Source: Azolla caroliniana
Lineage: Eukaryota > Polypodiophyta
DNA: 64,000 nt
Reading direction: 5' to 3'
Assembly (NCBI GenBank): GCA_043228905.1
Contig: JBHGNT010000002.1
Location: forward strand, 27,404,001-27,468,000
In this document: positions 13,249 through 23,606 of the stretch, one piece after another
Layout: every line of letters starts with the position of its first letter
Numbering within the stretch: the first letter of the stretch is position 1
The notes under the pieces: model-generated
What the model was told of the DNA's origin: nothing
Databases searched by the model: none
Seen by the model: only the letters and a program-made list of their open reading frames with translations
Translations under genes and position numbers: made by a program

Positions 13249-13352
13249 ATGGATCCATGCCTGTGATCATGCAGAGCTCTTCCCCTAGCTGTTCTACTGC
13301 CTTTCTCTCTTCTTTTAGGGTTTCTCCTTTTGTCTTTAGTTTTTCAAGTTGA
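13249..13352 (+). promoter_or_regulatory. Two overlapping upstream ORFs in the bHLH leader
   Basis: An ATG at 13249 opens a five-codon ORF ending at 13266. A second ATG at 13257 in another frame opens a 31-codon ORF (starting MPVIMQSSSP, rich in Ser and Phe) that stops at 13352, 15 bases before the main ATG. If the TATA box at 13149 is used, both lie in the mRNA leader and would be expected to lower translation of the main frame. That function is inferred. Confidence 0.45.
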
Positions 13353-13367
13353 AGATAACAAAAAAGA

Positions 13368-16300
13368 ATGATATCCGCTGATGACCATGAAGACAGTGAT
13401 CATCACTACCGTCGTTGCGAGGACAGGATTCATGAGCAGATAGAGTTCTCCTCTTCAACCTTTGATCCGAACCTCGCTGAAGCCGATGAGATTGTTGCCC
13501 CTTCTTCAAGTTATGATGATTTCCTCACACCGCTTCCTCAACATTTGCTCCCGGATTTCACTACAGGTCTCTGGGATGTAAATCCTTCTTCTTCTTGGTA
13601 TGTATATCTATATGTACATACATACATACATTCGTATGAATGTGTATGTATATTCCTGTATGTATGTATGCACGTATGTTAACATTTGTTTCTTCTTGAG
13701 TGATTGGAAAGATTCATGGATAGTGTTTGGGAATGTTTGTGTATACACTTCTTTCTTCTTTACTGTTTCGGAAATTGTTTCCTTTGCTTTTTGGAAAATA
13801 TTTGCCTCGAAATTCTCCTTTTTACTCAAAATTTGGCAAATGTTTCTTTGATTTTTTTGTTTAAAACTTTTTCTTGGTTAGTTTTCCTTAGTGATTTTTT
13901 CCTTAGTCTTCTTTAGAGAAATACTTTTTCTTTTCATTTTTCAGGAAAATTTCCTTTTAAGTGTTCTTCTCTATGTTAGAATTCTGGAAACGCTTCGATT
14001 AAAATTTCTTAGTTGTAGTGTGGCGTATTTATTTGTTAGCATCATACTGCAGACGAGCTAAACTCTGTTGGCAGCTTTTTGAGAACATATGTTTGGGGAA
14101 CACCATCCTGAAATGTTACGGAGCAACAAAGCATTTGGCTGAGTCTATGCCTTACGGACTTGCCAATGAATCTATGCCTTAAGGACTTGCCTATGAATTT
14201 ATGCCTTAGTTCGCCATCATTTTCTTCTTATGTCCTCTTTTATGCTTTTTTCACCACTAGTCTTCCCTCTTTGCTGTTTTAATAGGTAATGCTGCATTCT
14301 CCAAAGCTTTTGTTTCTTCATTAATTGCTAGCCAAGCGTTCTGTTTATTAAAAGTGTTGATTGTGATCTGGTTTTCTTGTTTGAGTGTATCATTACTTTA
14401 TTTTTGTGATTGCAGTCTTGCTGTGGGTGGTAATGTAAATGACCGATTGTCTGCACGAAGGTCTCTTAAAGCAGATAGGGAGAAAATAAGAAGGGATAAG
14501 TTGAATGAACAGTTCTCAGAGCTTGCTAGTTCTCTAGGTAAATGATGTTTTTTGATGATATGTACGGAGAGAAGATTTTCTTTGATATTCTGGGCCTCCT
14601 TGATGATATACTTTGTTTTCGTTTTTTGTAGAGCTAGATTGGCAAAAGAATGACAAAGCTACTATTCTAGTTGAAAGTATCCAACTAATGAAAGACCTTC
14701 GGGCAGAGGTGAAGCGGTTAAAGATACAACATGAAGCTCTTCTGGAGGAATCTCGTGATGTGCGTGAGGGCTTCATGTCCATGAGTTTAATGTCTCCTAA
14801 TGCAAAATCCTATAGAAAGCTTGTTATTTCAAGAATGTGGTTCAAGATTACCAATTCACTAATTTATGAATTCTAGAATTGCATTCAAATTCTCAACCCT
14901 CTAACTCAAGCATTTAATTTTATCTTTTAAAAGCTTAAACAAGAAAGGAAGGATTTACGAGAGGAGAAAGCAACCTTGAAGAATGAAACGAGTCAGCTAC
15001 AAAGCCAGATCCAAGAATGCATGCCATGGTTGGGTTCTTCAAGGATGATTGATGGAGCAACTTTTCCTTACCCATTGTCTCTTCATCATCCTTATCAAAC
15101 AAATCCTCCCACAGATTCTAGTGCGATATCAGGACCACCTCATCCCATCCTTCCACCTACACCATACATGCCTATAATGTCTCCTCTAGGAGGAGGTGGA
15201 GCATTTCATGTGCCTTCAGGTACTCCATCCTATGCTATGTTTGGGAATAGATCTGGAGATGGTGTAGGGATTCACCCTTATTCAACTTATGCAACACTCT
15301 CACACACACCTTTACATGTGGAGAGGCCATATGCTCAATACCCTTCTCCTCTTCAACCTGTTCCTGGCTACATTCTGCCCTCTACGTTGCCAGTATCTGA
15401 ACATCATGAAACCTCAACTTCATCCTCGAATATATCTTTGCATAATCCTCAGAATTCCAATTCACATCAACAGAGGAGAAGTGGAACTTCCAAAGGTGGC
15501 AATGTTCCTCCACATCAGGAAGAAAGTGCGAGATTCCAATCTCCTATTACTCAGGTTTGTTGTGACGGGATTGCCTGTTAATTAGTTTTTCCTTTTGGTA
15601 TATTGGATTTTCCATAGAATTTAGTGACCATTAAATCTGGTTTGGTTTTATCTTGTCATTGAGTTTATTATGTAGTTAAATTTCTAGATCTGGTTTGCTT
15701 TATAATTTGGAGACTGGAATAATTTATTTTGATGTTTATCTTTTGTTGATTTGCCCACTGTAGCTGAGCTCATAGTATGATTTTTCTCTTTTCCTTGATC
15801 AAGATTAGGGATCATCAGTCAAGGAGGATTACTTAAATTCTAGTTTTACTCTATTAAAATGTTGTTTTATTAATCATAGTAAATGCCATGCATTTTCGAA
15901 CACTTAATTTGAAATAGTAATAAAAGGCCACTCATGTGCAAGCTGACCTTATGACCTGTTTTGCTTGTTTATTCTTTTAAGACGCCAATTCTGGAAATCA
16001 CATTCTGATATTTTAAAACACCAATCCATGAAATTGGATGCATTCTGATATTTTGAGATACAAATTTTATGATTGGGATACCATGTAGTCTTTCAACATA
16101 TAAATTTATGAAATTGAGACCATCCTGGTCTCATAAGAAACACAAAATAGAAGCATTCTGGTCTTTTGAGAAACAAAAAATTGAAACATTCTGATCTTAT
16201 AAGAACAAACTTATACATTCTATAAAAAATTGATACAGATTCACACACAATATGTTGTTTAGCTCTACCATTGACATGTTGTGTGATCTATCTATCTTTT

Positions 16301-16538
16301 TTATTTGTTCATGCAGGAAAAGCAGGATAATGCGAGGACAGTGACGTCAAAATTACAACATATAGAACCCACAGAGCAATGTATCTTTTCTACGCTTATG
16401 AAGAAGAACCAAGACTTCTCTCCAACTGAGACTGACCTATATATTATTATTGATGGAAACACACTTTCTGGTAAAAGCTTGTCAGAAATGGAGAGTGAGA
16501 TTGAACTTGATGCCATTCTGAGGCCACCTGCTGCATAA
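13368..16538 (+). CDS. bHLH transcription factor, subgroup IVb (URI/bHLH121, bHLH11-like); five exons
   Basis: DNA-binding regulator of the subgroup that controls iron-deficiency responses in flowering plants. Exons are 13368-13597, 14416-14537, 14632-14759, 14934-15554 and 16317-16538. All introns are GT-AG, phases agree, and the product is 440 aa. The bHLH covers about residues 90-145: basic region KADREKIRRDKLNEQF, a loop with KNDKATIL, then helix 2 (ESIQLMKDL). The position that is His in classical E-box binders is Lys, as in IVb members. A coiled coil follows (EESRD, then LKQERKDLREEKATLK across the exon 3/4 joint) and ends in the CMPWLG block, a IVb hallmark. The rest is Pro/Ser/His-rich and probably disordered. 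The C-terminus (EIELDAILRPP) has no LxLxL EAR motif. A role in iron homeostasis is inferred from the family. Confidence 0.88.
13599..13680 (+). repeat. TATG/ATAC microsatellite in bHLH intron 1
   Basis: Interrupted TATG and ATAC tetranucleotides begin right after the exon 1 donor site. Confidence 0.8.
15990..16205 (+). repeat. Degenerate minisatellite in bHLH intron 4
   Basis: The motif CATTCTG(A/G)T followed by a short AT-rich or GAGA stretch recurs about five times with spacings of roughly 40-50 bases. Copies are diverged by substitutions and small indels. Confidence 0.55.
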
Positions 16539-17780
16539 GTAACCTTTTGGGAATGTTATTATCATTGTAAATTGTATATCAACAAATAAAACCATTGCTA
16601 ATTGTGGGTTTGAATCATACATCATGATATATATACCCACAAGAGATGTGTCTAATTCAAGGAAGCATTGGGATCCTCATAAAATTCTTTGCTAATTATG
16701 GATTTGAATTGTTCATCATACATCTCCAAGAGATGCATCCGATGCATCTAATTCAAACAAGCATTGGGATCATTTTGTAACAACTTTGATCTATAGGCGT
16801 CCATGTTATAGTATAGAAAGTGCTTGTCTGGCTAACTACCAATGCATATAAAAATGTGAAGTTGATATATGCATATATCAATTTTTTTCTACCGAGCTAA
16901 TGTACAATATCCAAAAGAATGCGTTTAGTAGGCATTGTTTACTATGCCATTACTCTTTATTTACTTATAATAATATATCACTAATGTGATCCTGGATTCT
17001 GGGTGATTTGAAAGCCTAGATTGAGGTAGGCTTTTGATTCGTTTTTGGATCAACCACATGGTTTTGGTAGGACACAATCTATTCCTATTCCTGCTCAATC
17101 TAGCCCTTCACATTTAAAAATTCCATTTTGTTGTCATATACCATTCTGCCTTTTAGATAATAGGGACTACTATATTATATACAAAAGGAAAGCAACATGC
17201 ACCTTTCTTTAATGATATATCGAAGAAAGCTTATGACAATATACATTGTATGTGACCAAAAGAAAATCTGTGATAAAGACTTCCACACATTTTAAAAAGT
17301 CGTTGATGTAGTTCCAAAAGAGCTAAAAGGCAAATATTATTAGTTTCTATTTGCACTTAGTTCAGAGGTTGGGACTTCTATGAAGTTTTTTTTATTCAAA
17401 ACTACATTATAACCTACCTATTTTGTGTTCAGGGATCAAACTCTTGTAATAGGAGAAGAATGTTGTGTGTCTGATAAATGATCCTCCAAGTCTTTTGAAG
17501 TTTGGATACCTGTTTTGTCTATATGGCCTGAAGTTTTTGGACTTTCCTAGAAAGTGGAAGCATTTTCTACCCATATTCCAATTTAGTAATGACATGTGAT
17601 TGAGTCGGTGATTCAGAGAACTTCTATAAATCCCATTTGTGCCCAATACTATTTAATAACAATTCTCTCTAAAGCATATATTAGGGATGCTAGTCATTCA
17701 AAATCCAAATTACAATGAAGCTTCATACTAACAACGTGGAATGATATTTGGTGATTGTTTTCTTACAATGTATCGAAGGT

Positions 17781-17922
17781 AGAGTAGATTGGTAAAGTGA
17801 TTGATTAATTATCCATGGAATGACAATGCTTAACAACAGTTCACAACTTATAGAGTAGATTGGTAAAGTGATTGATTAATTATCCATGGAATGAAAATGC
17901 TTAACACTTCACAACAATTTAT
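17781..17922 (+). repeat. Tandem duplication, period 71 bp, two copies
   Basis: The block starting AGAGTAGATTGGTAAAGTGA at 17781 recurs at 17852 with a few substitutions and a short indel near its end. Confidence 0.85.
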
Positions 17923-19234
17923 CTTGTTTTGTGGTGGAACAAAGTTCTTTCTACAAGCCCCCTTAGGTTTATCTCCTTGTTCCCTAACTTGTGTTATAGG
18001 CATACCTTGTGATAACTAACCCCTCAAGAACACCTTGCCTCTAAACATACATGGTAAATGTTGCAAGCCGTGATATCTTCACTTGAAAATAGTGCACTCA
18101 TTGCATCAAATGTACACTTTCACTCATGCATCATGCAATTTATTCGTTGAACATTGTAAAATCATGCTCAATACAATGGCTTAAAATTTGGGGGTTTATT
18201 ATGTAATAAAAATGGTGCATTAGAACATTTGTTTATCACACTTTTGATCATGCATCATATGCAAATTATTGTAGATATGAATGGTACGTTTAGATTTTAT
18301 CTCTTTGAATAGTTAGATCAAGTAACAAAAAAGTTAGTAGTTGCAACTAGGGCTTGAAATTATGACATATCTTCACCTAAGACATGAGTATAGATAATTA
18401 GTGCCTCAACATTCAACTTATATATGATGTTCAATAGATTATGGCAATATTTCCTCAAGTGAAAAAACTACACATATATGAGCTACGAACACATTCTCTA
18501 TAGGTTGCATGTTGAGAATTGAAATAGTCAAATGTGTCAAAATGCAAGAAGAAATGTTATTAGTAAAACTCAATAATAACATCAAATTAGCGAATGAATG
18601 TGTTAAATATAGTATTTAAATATGTCTTGCTAATGAGTCTATAACATCCCCAAAGGTTTATGTTGCTCGAGAAGTTTTTGTATCAACCTATTGCCAACCA
18701 AATATATTAAAAAGAAGCATAGATATGGACTTGACTTTTTCAGATATTGAACAAACGTCATACAAATGATACCCTATACAATGTATGCTAGAGTTTTGAG
18801 ATCGCATAAGCATGCCATACACTACATGGTAAAAAAGTCTTGGAATTGAATATATCCCATCATCTCTTTGGAAGGAAGGTCTACACCCATTACAATTACC
18901 CATGACAGAATCTACACAATGGAATGGAATATGTAAGTGCTCTCAAGCCATGATGTTTCTAATTGTCATAGAAAATGCCTCTTACATCCCATCCAGTATG
19001 CCTACAATGCGACAATTAGATTCTAGGAACAACATAATAATATTGATCGAAAGTTCAATAGACAATTAGTGATCAACGACATTCATACGAAAAGGAAGTC
19101 CTTGTCCCTAGATCTGTTCTATTTATTACATACCATGGGAGCTCAATCATTCATTGATTCTACATGGGGAGCGAAGTTATGGTCGATTGAGAGTAGACTT
19201 GTCTGTATGTCTATATCTAGTGTTGGGTTGGGGA

Positions 19235-19269
19235 ATACATACATACATACATACATACATACATACATA
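19235..19269 (+). repeat. (ATAC)n microsatellite
   Basis: About eight uninterrupted ATAC/ACAT units. Confidence 0.9.
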
Positions 19270-19565
19270 ATTGTGGAGGTTTTACAGCCCAAACTTCTGA
19301 TGTTGATTCACTTTTCATGCCTTCCAATTATCCCAATGCTGACGATGATGCCACATCATGCCCATATGCATACAAATGGCTCCTCTTCAGCAGCAGTATC
19401 AGCAAGTAAACGTTTCTTTTCATGAGAATTCATCAAAGATCAACTTCTACCATACTCCTCTGTGCAAAGATGGACCCTTTCACTGACATGGAGATACCCA
19501 GAGATCAAAAACCAAGTGATGGGATATGTTTTTTCGGATATCCTAAACCATAGCCAAGACCCAAA

Positions 19566-22500
19566 ATGAGGAGGAGGAGGAGGAAGAAGAAGAAGAAGAA
19601 GAAGAAGACAATAGAAAAAAGAAATATGCCATTTCGAGCATCTATTGAAGACCTTTGTCACAGGTTGCATCAATGCAGACAGAAGAAGGACCTCCAGGAA
19701 GCATTGAGTTTATATGAATACATGCAGAAAGGAGGTTTTGAATACCATCGATTATTTGGAAACAGCGTTGTTTTGATGCTTACAGAGATAGGATTTATAG
19801 ACATTGCATGCAGTGTATTTAGAAAGATAAACTATAGAAATGACCGAGCTTGGTACGTTCTCATCTATGGTTATATCAAGGCTAAGAAGCCCCAGGAGGC
19901 TCTTCAGTTATACCAAGAAATGGAAAGCAATGAATCAATACAAACAAGTGGTCATATATATGTTGCTATATTGAAAGCATGTGCGATGTTGAAAGATCTT
20001 GAGAGAGGAATTCAAATACATTCGAAGATAGATAAACTTGGTTTGCTAAGAAATGATATTTATGTTGGTAGTGCTTTGGTAGATATGTATGTGAAATGTG
20101 GTTTAATTGTTAAAGCGCAGAAAGTGTTCGATTTTCTCCCATTCCATGATGTTGTGATGTGGAATTCATTGATTCATGGTTATGCCAAATATGGTCATGA
20201 AGTTGAAGCGCTTAAATGCTTTGAGAAGATGCAACTTGATGGTATTGACCCTACGGTCATAACGTTTGTCTGTGTCTTGAAAGCCTGTGGTCCTATAGGC
20301 GATGTGAGGAAGGGTGTCGAAATACATGATGAGCTCAAAAGAAGAAAACTATTGGAAGGAAACATTTTCCTTGGAAATACTTTGGTTGATATGTATGTGA
20401 AATGGGGTTGGCTTGCAAAAGCACAAGAAGTGTTTGATAAACTTCCGATCCGAGATGTAGTTACTTGGAATGCACTCATTGCTGGATATGTTGAGCATGG
20501 ACATGGAAAGAGAGCTCTTGAATGTTTCAAACAAATGAAACTTGCATGTATTTCACCAGATCCTGTTACTTATATTTGCACCTTAAAAGCTTGTGCTAGC
20601 ATAAGAGATATCAATAAGGGTTGTGAACTGCATGAGGAGATCTCCCAAAGAGGTTTCTTGGATCAAGACGTCACCTTAGGGAATGTGCTTGTAGACCTGT
20701 ATGCTAAATGTGGCTTGCTTGTTAAAGCGCGCAATGTGTTTGACATGCTACGAGTTCAAAATGTAGTCTCTTGGAATACACTTATTTCTGGATATGTTAC
20801 ACATGGTCATGGTGAGGAAGCACTTACGTGTTTCAAAGAAATGCTAAACCGAGGTTTCGACCCAGACAATGCCACATATATTTCAAGCTTGAAAGCTTGT
20901 AGTCTTATAAAAGCCTTAGATATGGGTCAAGATATACATGCTGAGATTGAAAGGAAAGGGTTGTTGCATACAGATGTTCTTGTTAGCAGCATATTGGTTG
21001 ATATGTATGCTAAATGTGGCGTAGTTGCCAAAGCACAAGAGGTATTTGACAAATTTCCAATACGAGGTCTTATTGCATGGACAGCATTGATCTCGGGATA
21101 CACTGAAAATGGTCATGCTGAAGAAGCACTCAATTGTTTTGAGAAAATGAAACTTGATGGTTTTTCACCAGATGCTATTACATTTGTCTGCAGCTTAAAA
21201 GCGTGTGGTAACTTGAAAGCCATAGACAAGGGTCAAGAGATACATGCTGAGATTGAGAAAAGTGGGCTTCTAGAAAAAGACCCATATGTCGGTAGTGTTT
21301 TGGTTGATATATATGCAAAATGGGGCTTGCTTGCCAAAGCATGGCAAGTATTTGACGTAATTCCAATTCGAGATGCAATCACATGGAATGCACTAATTAA
21401 CGGATACTCAGAACTGGGGTATGGTGAGGAATCTCTGAATTGTTATGAAATGATGCGAGTTGAGGGTGTTTCTCCAACTGTTGTCACATACGTTTGCACT
21501 TTGAAAGCTTGTTCCAACATAGGAGCCATAGACAAGGGAAATGAAATACATTCTGATATTGAAAAAAATAGTCTCCTAGAAAGCGATCTTTTTGTAGCTA
21601 ACACCTTGATCGATATGTATGCCAAATTTGAAATGTTTACAAAAGCAAAAGAAGTGTTTAACAAGCTTCCTGTTCGGGATGTTGTGTCATGGAATGCACT
21701 GATTTCAGGTTATGTTGAACATGGTCATGCTGAAGAGGCATTGGATTATTTTAATCAGATGCAAGTGGATGGTATACCTGCAAATGCTGTTACTTTCACT
21801 TGTGCTATGAAAGCTTGTGGTAATATTGCGGCAGTAGACAAAGCTTCTGAAATACACACTGAAGTTGAAAGGTCAGGATTGCTTGAAAGAGATGTTTCTG
21901 TTGGTAGCACTTTAGTAGATATGTATGTTCAATGCGGATTGATCTCCAAAGCTCAAAGTGTGTTTGATAAACTCCCTGTTCGAGATGTGGTCTCATGGAC
22001 AGCATTGATTGCTGGCCATACTGAACAGGGTAATGGGGAAGAGGCAATTCAATGCCTTGAAAAAATGCAGTTTGAAGGCTTTCCCTTAGATGCATTCATA
22101 TTAGTTTGCAGCCTTAAAGCTTGTGGTAGTATAGGGGCTACAAAGAAAGGGCAAGAAATCCATGCTGAAATAGAAAGAAGAGGTTTGCTAGAAACTGACC
22201 TTATTGTTGGAAATAGCTTGGTCAGTATGTATATCAAATGTGGCTCCTTGTTTAGAGCACAAAGTGTTTTTGACCACCTTGCAGTCAGAGATATAATATC
22301 GTGGAATACTCTATTAGGAGGATATACCCACCTCAGTGAAAGTGGCAATGTCTTTGATACGTTCAATAGGATGGTAGGTGAAGGTATAAAACCAGGTCCA
22401 GTAACATTTCTCATTGTTCTTAATGCATGCAGTCGTAAAGGTTTATACCAGAAAGGACAGAGTTACCTTGAATCCATGAGTAAAGACTATGGGGTAGCTC

Positions 22501-22760
22501 CAACTTTAGAGCACCATACATGTATCATAGATCTCCTTAGCCGTAAAGGTCAACTAAATGAGGCAGTATCAATTATAAATGATGTGCCCTTTTCTCCTGA
22601 TCTTGTGACTTGGAAAACGGTGCTTGTTGCTTGCATGAAGTCTGGAAATGTGGAATTTGGAAGACAAGCCTTTGAGCGTGCATTAGTCTTAAATGGGAAA
22701 CATGCTATACCCTATGTTATGATGTCTAAAATCTATGCAGAAACAAAGGTTGAGTCTTGA
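19566..22760 (+). CDS. PLS-class pentatricopeptide repeat protein, E1-type, nine P-L-S rounds
   Basis: Intronless, 1064 codons. PPR proteins bind organellar RNA in a sequence-specific way, one motif per base, and act in editing, splicing or stability. Nine S motifs of the type DVVSWNALISGYVEHGHAEE can be counted, each followed by P/L motifs (VTFVCVLKACG..., then VDMYVKCG...), with a period near 101 aa. After the last round comes an E1-like domain (about residues 1015-1055, with LVTWKTVLVACMKSGNVEFG and PYVMMSKIYAE), then a stop. No E+ or DYW deaminase follows, so any editing role would need a partner. The first 20 residues are poly-Arg/poly-Lys encoded by a GGA/AAG microsatellite. The Met at 19626 (MPFRAS) is the more likely start. 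The gene converges with the PPR gene on the other strand. Confidence 0.9.
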   Translation: MRRRRRKKKKKKKKTIEKRNMPFRASIEDLCHRLHQCRQKKDLQEALSLYEYMQKGGFEYHRLFGNSVVLMLTEIGFIDIACSVFRKINYRNDRAWYVLIYGYIKAKKPQEALQLYQEMESNESIQTSGHIYVAILKACAMLKDLERGIQIHSKIDKLGLLRNDIYVGSALVDMYVKCGLIVKAQKVFDFLPFHDVVMWNSLIHGYAKYGHEVEALKCFEKMQLDGIDPTVITFVCVLKACGPIGDVRKGVEIHDELKRRKLLEGNIFLGNTLVDMYVKWGWLAKAQEVFDKLPIRDVVTWNALIAGYVEHGHGKRALECFKQMKLACISPDPVTYICTLKACASIRDINKGCELHEEISQRGFLDQDVTLGNVLVDLYAKCGLLVKARNVFDMLRVQNVVSWNTLISGYVTHGHGEEALTCFKEMLNRGFDPDNATYISSLKACSLIKALDMGQDIHAEIERKGLLHTDVLVSSILVDMYAKCGVVAKAQEVFDKFPIRGLIAWTALISGYTENGHAEEALNCFEKMKLDGFSPDAITFVCSLKACGNLKAIDKGQEIHAEIEKSGLLEKDPYVGSVLVDIYAKWGLLAKAWQVFDVIPIRDAITWNALINGYSELGYGEESLNCYEMMRVEGVSPTVVTYVCTLKACSNIGAIDKGNEIHSDIEKNSLLESDLFVANTLIDMYAKFEMFTKAKEVFNKLPVRDVVSWNALISGYVEHGHAEEALDYFNQMQVDGIPANAVTFTCAMKACGNIAAVDKASEIHTEVERSGLLERDVSVGSTLVDMYVQCGLISKAQSVFDKLPVRDVVSWTALIAGHTEQGNGEEAIQCLEKMQFEGFPLDAFILVCSLKACGSIGATKKGQEIHAEIERRGLLETDLIVGNSLVSMYIKCGSLFRAQSVFDHLAVRDIISWNTLLGGYTHLSESGNVFDTFNRMVGEGIKPGPVTFLIVLNACSRKGLYQKGQSYLESMSKDYGVAPTLEHHTCIIDLLSRKGQLNEAVSIINDVPFSPDLVTWKTVLVACMKSGNVEFGRQAFERALVLNGKHAIPYVMMSKIYAETKVES

Positions 22761-23606
22761 AACAATGCCTGTCAGAAATTTCATTACTGTTGGTACAGAG
22801 TTAAACAACCATCAATGGATGGATATAGGACTTCTTATGGTCACAAGCTTCCCAAGTCATTCTATCATATGGTTCCTCATTATTGGCATGCGGTCTCCTC
22901 TACTTGGGAGTTTTGTTCCCTTGGGGTTTCAGTTTAATGTTCCTATTCAGCAGTCATGGATGTTGGCATTAACTCATTGAATTCATTATTTGGGCTCACA
23001 ATAAATGGAAAATTTTGACTGACCAAGAGGCTACATGAAAAAAAGTTGGTGGAGATTTTGTGACACATTTGATAGTGGTAAAATTACTCCTTCACACCTC
23101 AACAGTACTTGGTTGTTTGATGGAACATTGACGCCTGAAGGGGGCTTCATTGAATATTGGCATTGGTGAACTTTAATAGGTAGTGAAATACTTACAGCCC
23201 CGGTGACAAAGAGCTGACAATGTGAACTCTTGTCAAAGAGCTGACTTTTGTTTGTTGGGCGAGTTTTTCAATTAATTTAGGTGAAACTTGCTTCGAACCC
23301 CAGGCATGACAATTGCATTGACTCTCTGTTTTCTACTAGGCAAATCATCTGTAGGAGGGTAGGCAAGTGGTACGGGCCTCTTAACTTCTTTCCAGCTTTC
23401 GTCTGACAGAAGATATCACTTGTTTTACCTGCAGTTGGTTGGGACCATAATAACATAACAGTGGAGGCCACTGACTCTATTAACCTTCTGGCACTAGGCT
23501 GGCCTTTTGTTCAACATTAATCTTAGTGCTTAGTGCATAAAAGAGCACATTCATCCAAATCCATTTGTTCCAGAATAACTTTAAAATGTCACTCAGTTCA
23601 TTAATT
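22761..23606. other. Spacer between convergent PPR genes
   Basis: Shared 3' flank of two converging genes. The first part (22762-22980) stays open in the +1 frame relative to PPR gene 1 and could hold a decayed E2 extension. Otherwise nothing recognisable. Confidence 0.5.

Larger units (their letters stand above)
16539..19565. other. Intergenic between bHLH and PPR gene 1
   Basis: No supported gene. It includes a 71-bp tandem duplication (17781-17922) and an (ATAC)n microsatellite (19235-19269). The last few hundred bases are presumably the PPR leader and promoter. Confidence 0.6.

Noticed and set aside
23270-23420. GGGTTCGAAGCA on the minus strand plus an A-box-like stretch on the plus strand
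   Set aside because: The two boxes are on opposite strands, so they cannot form one Pol III promoter.
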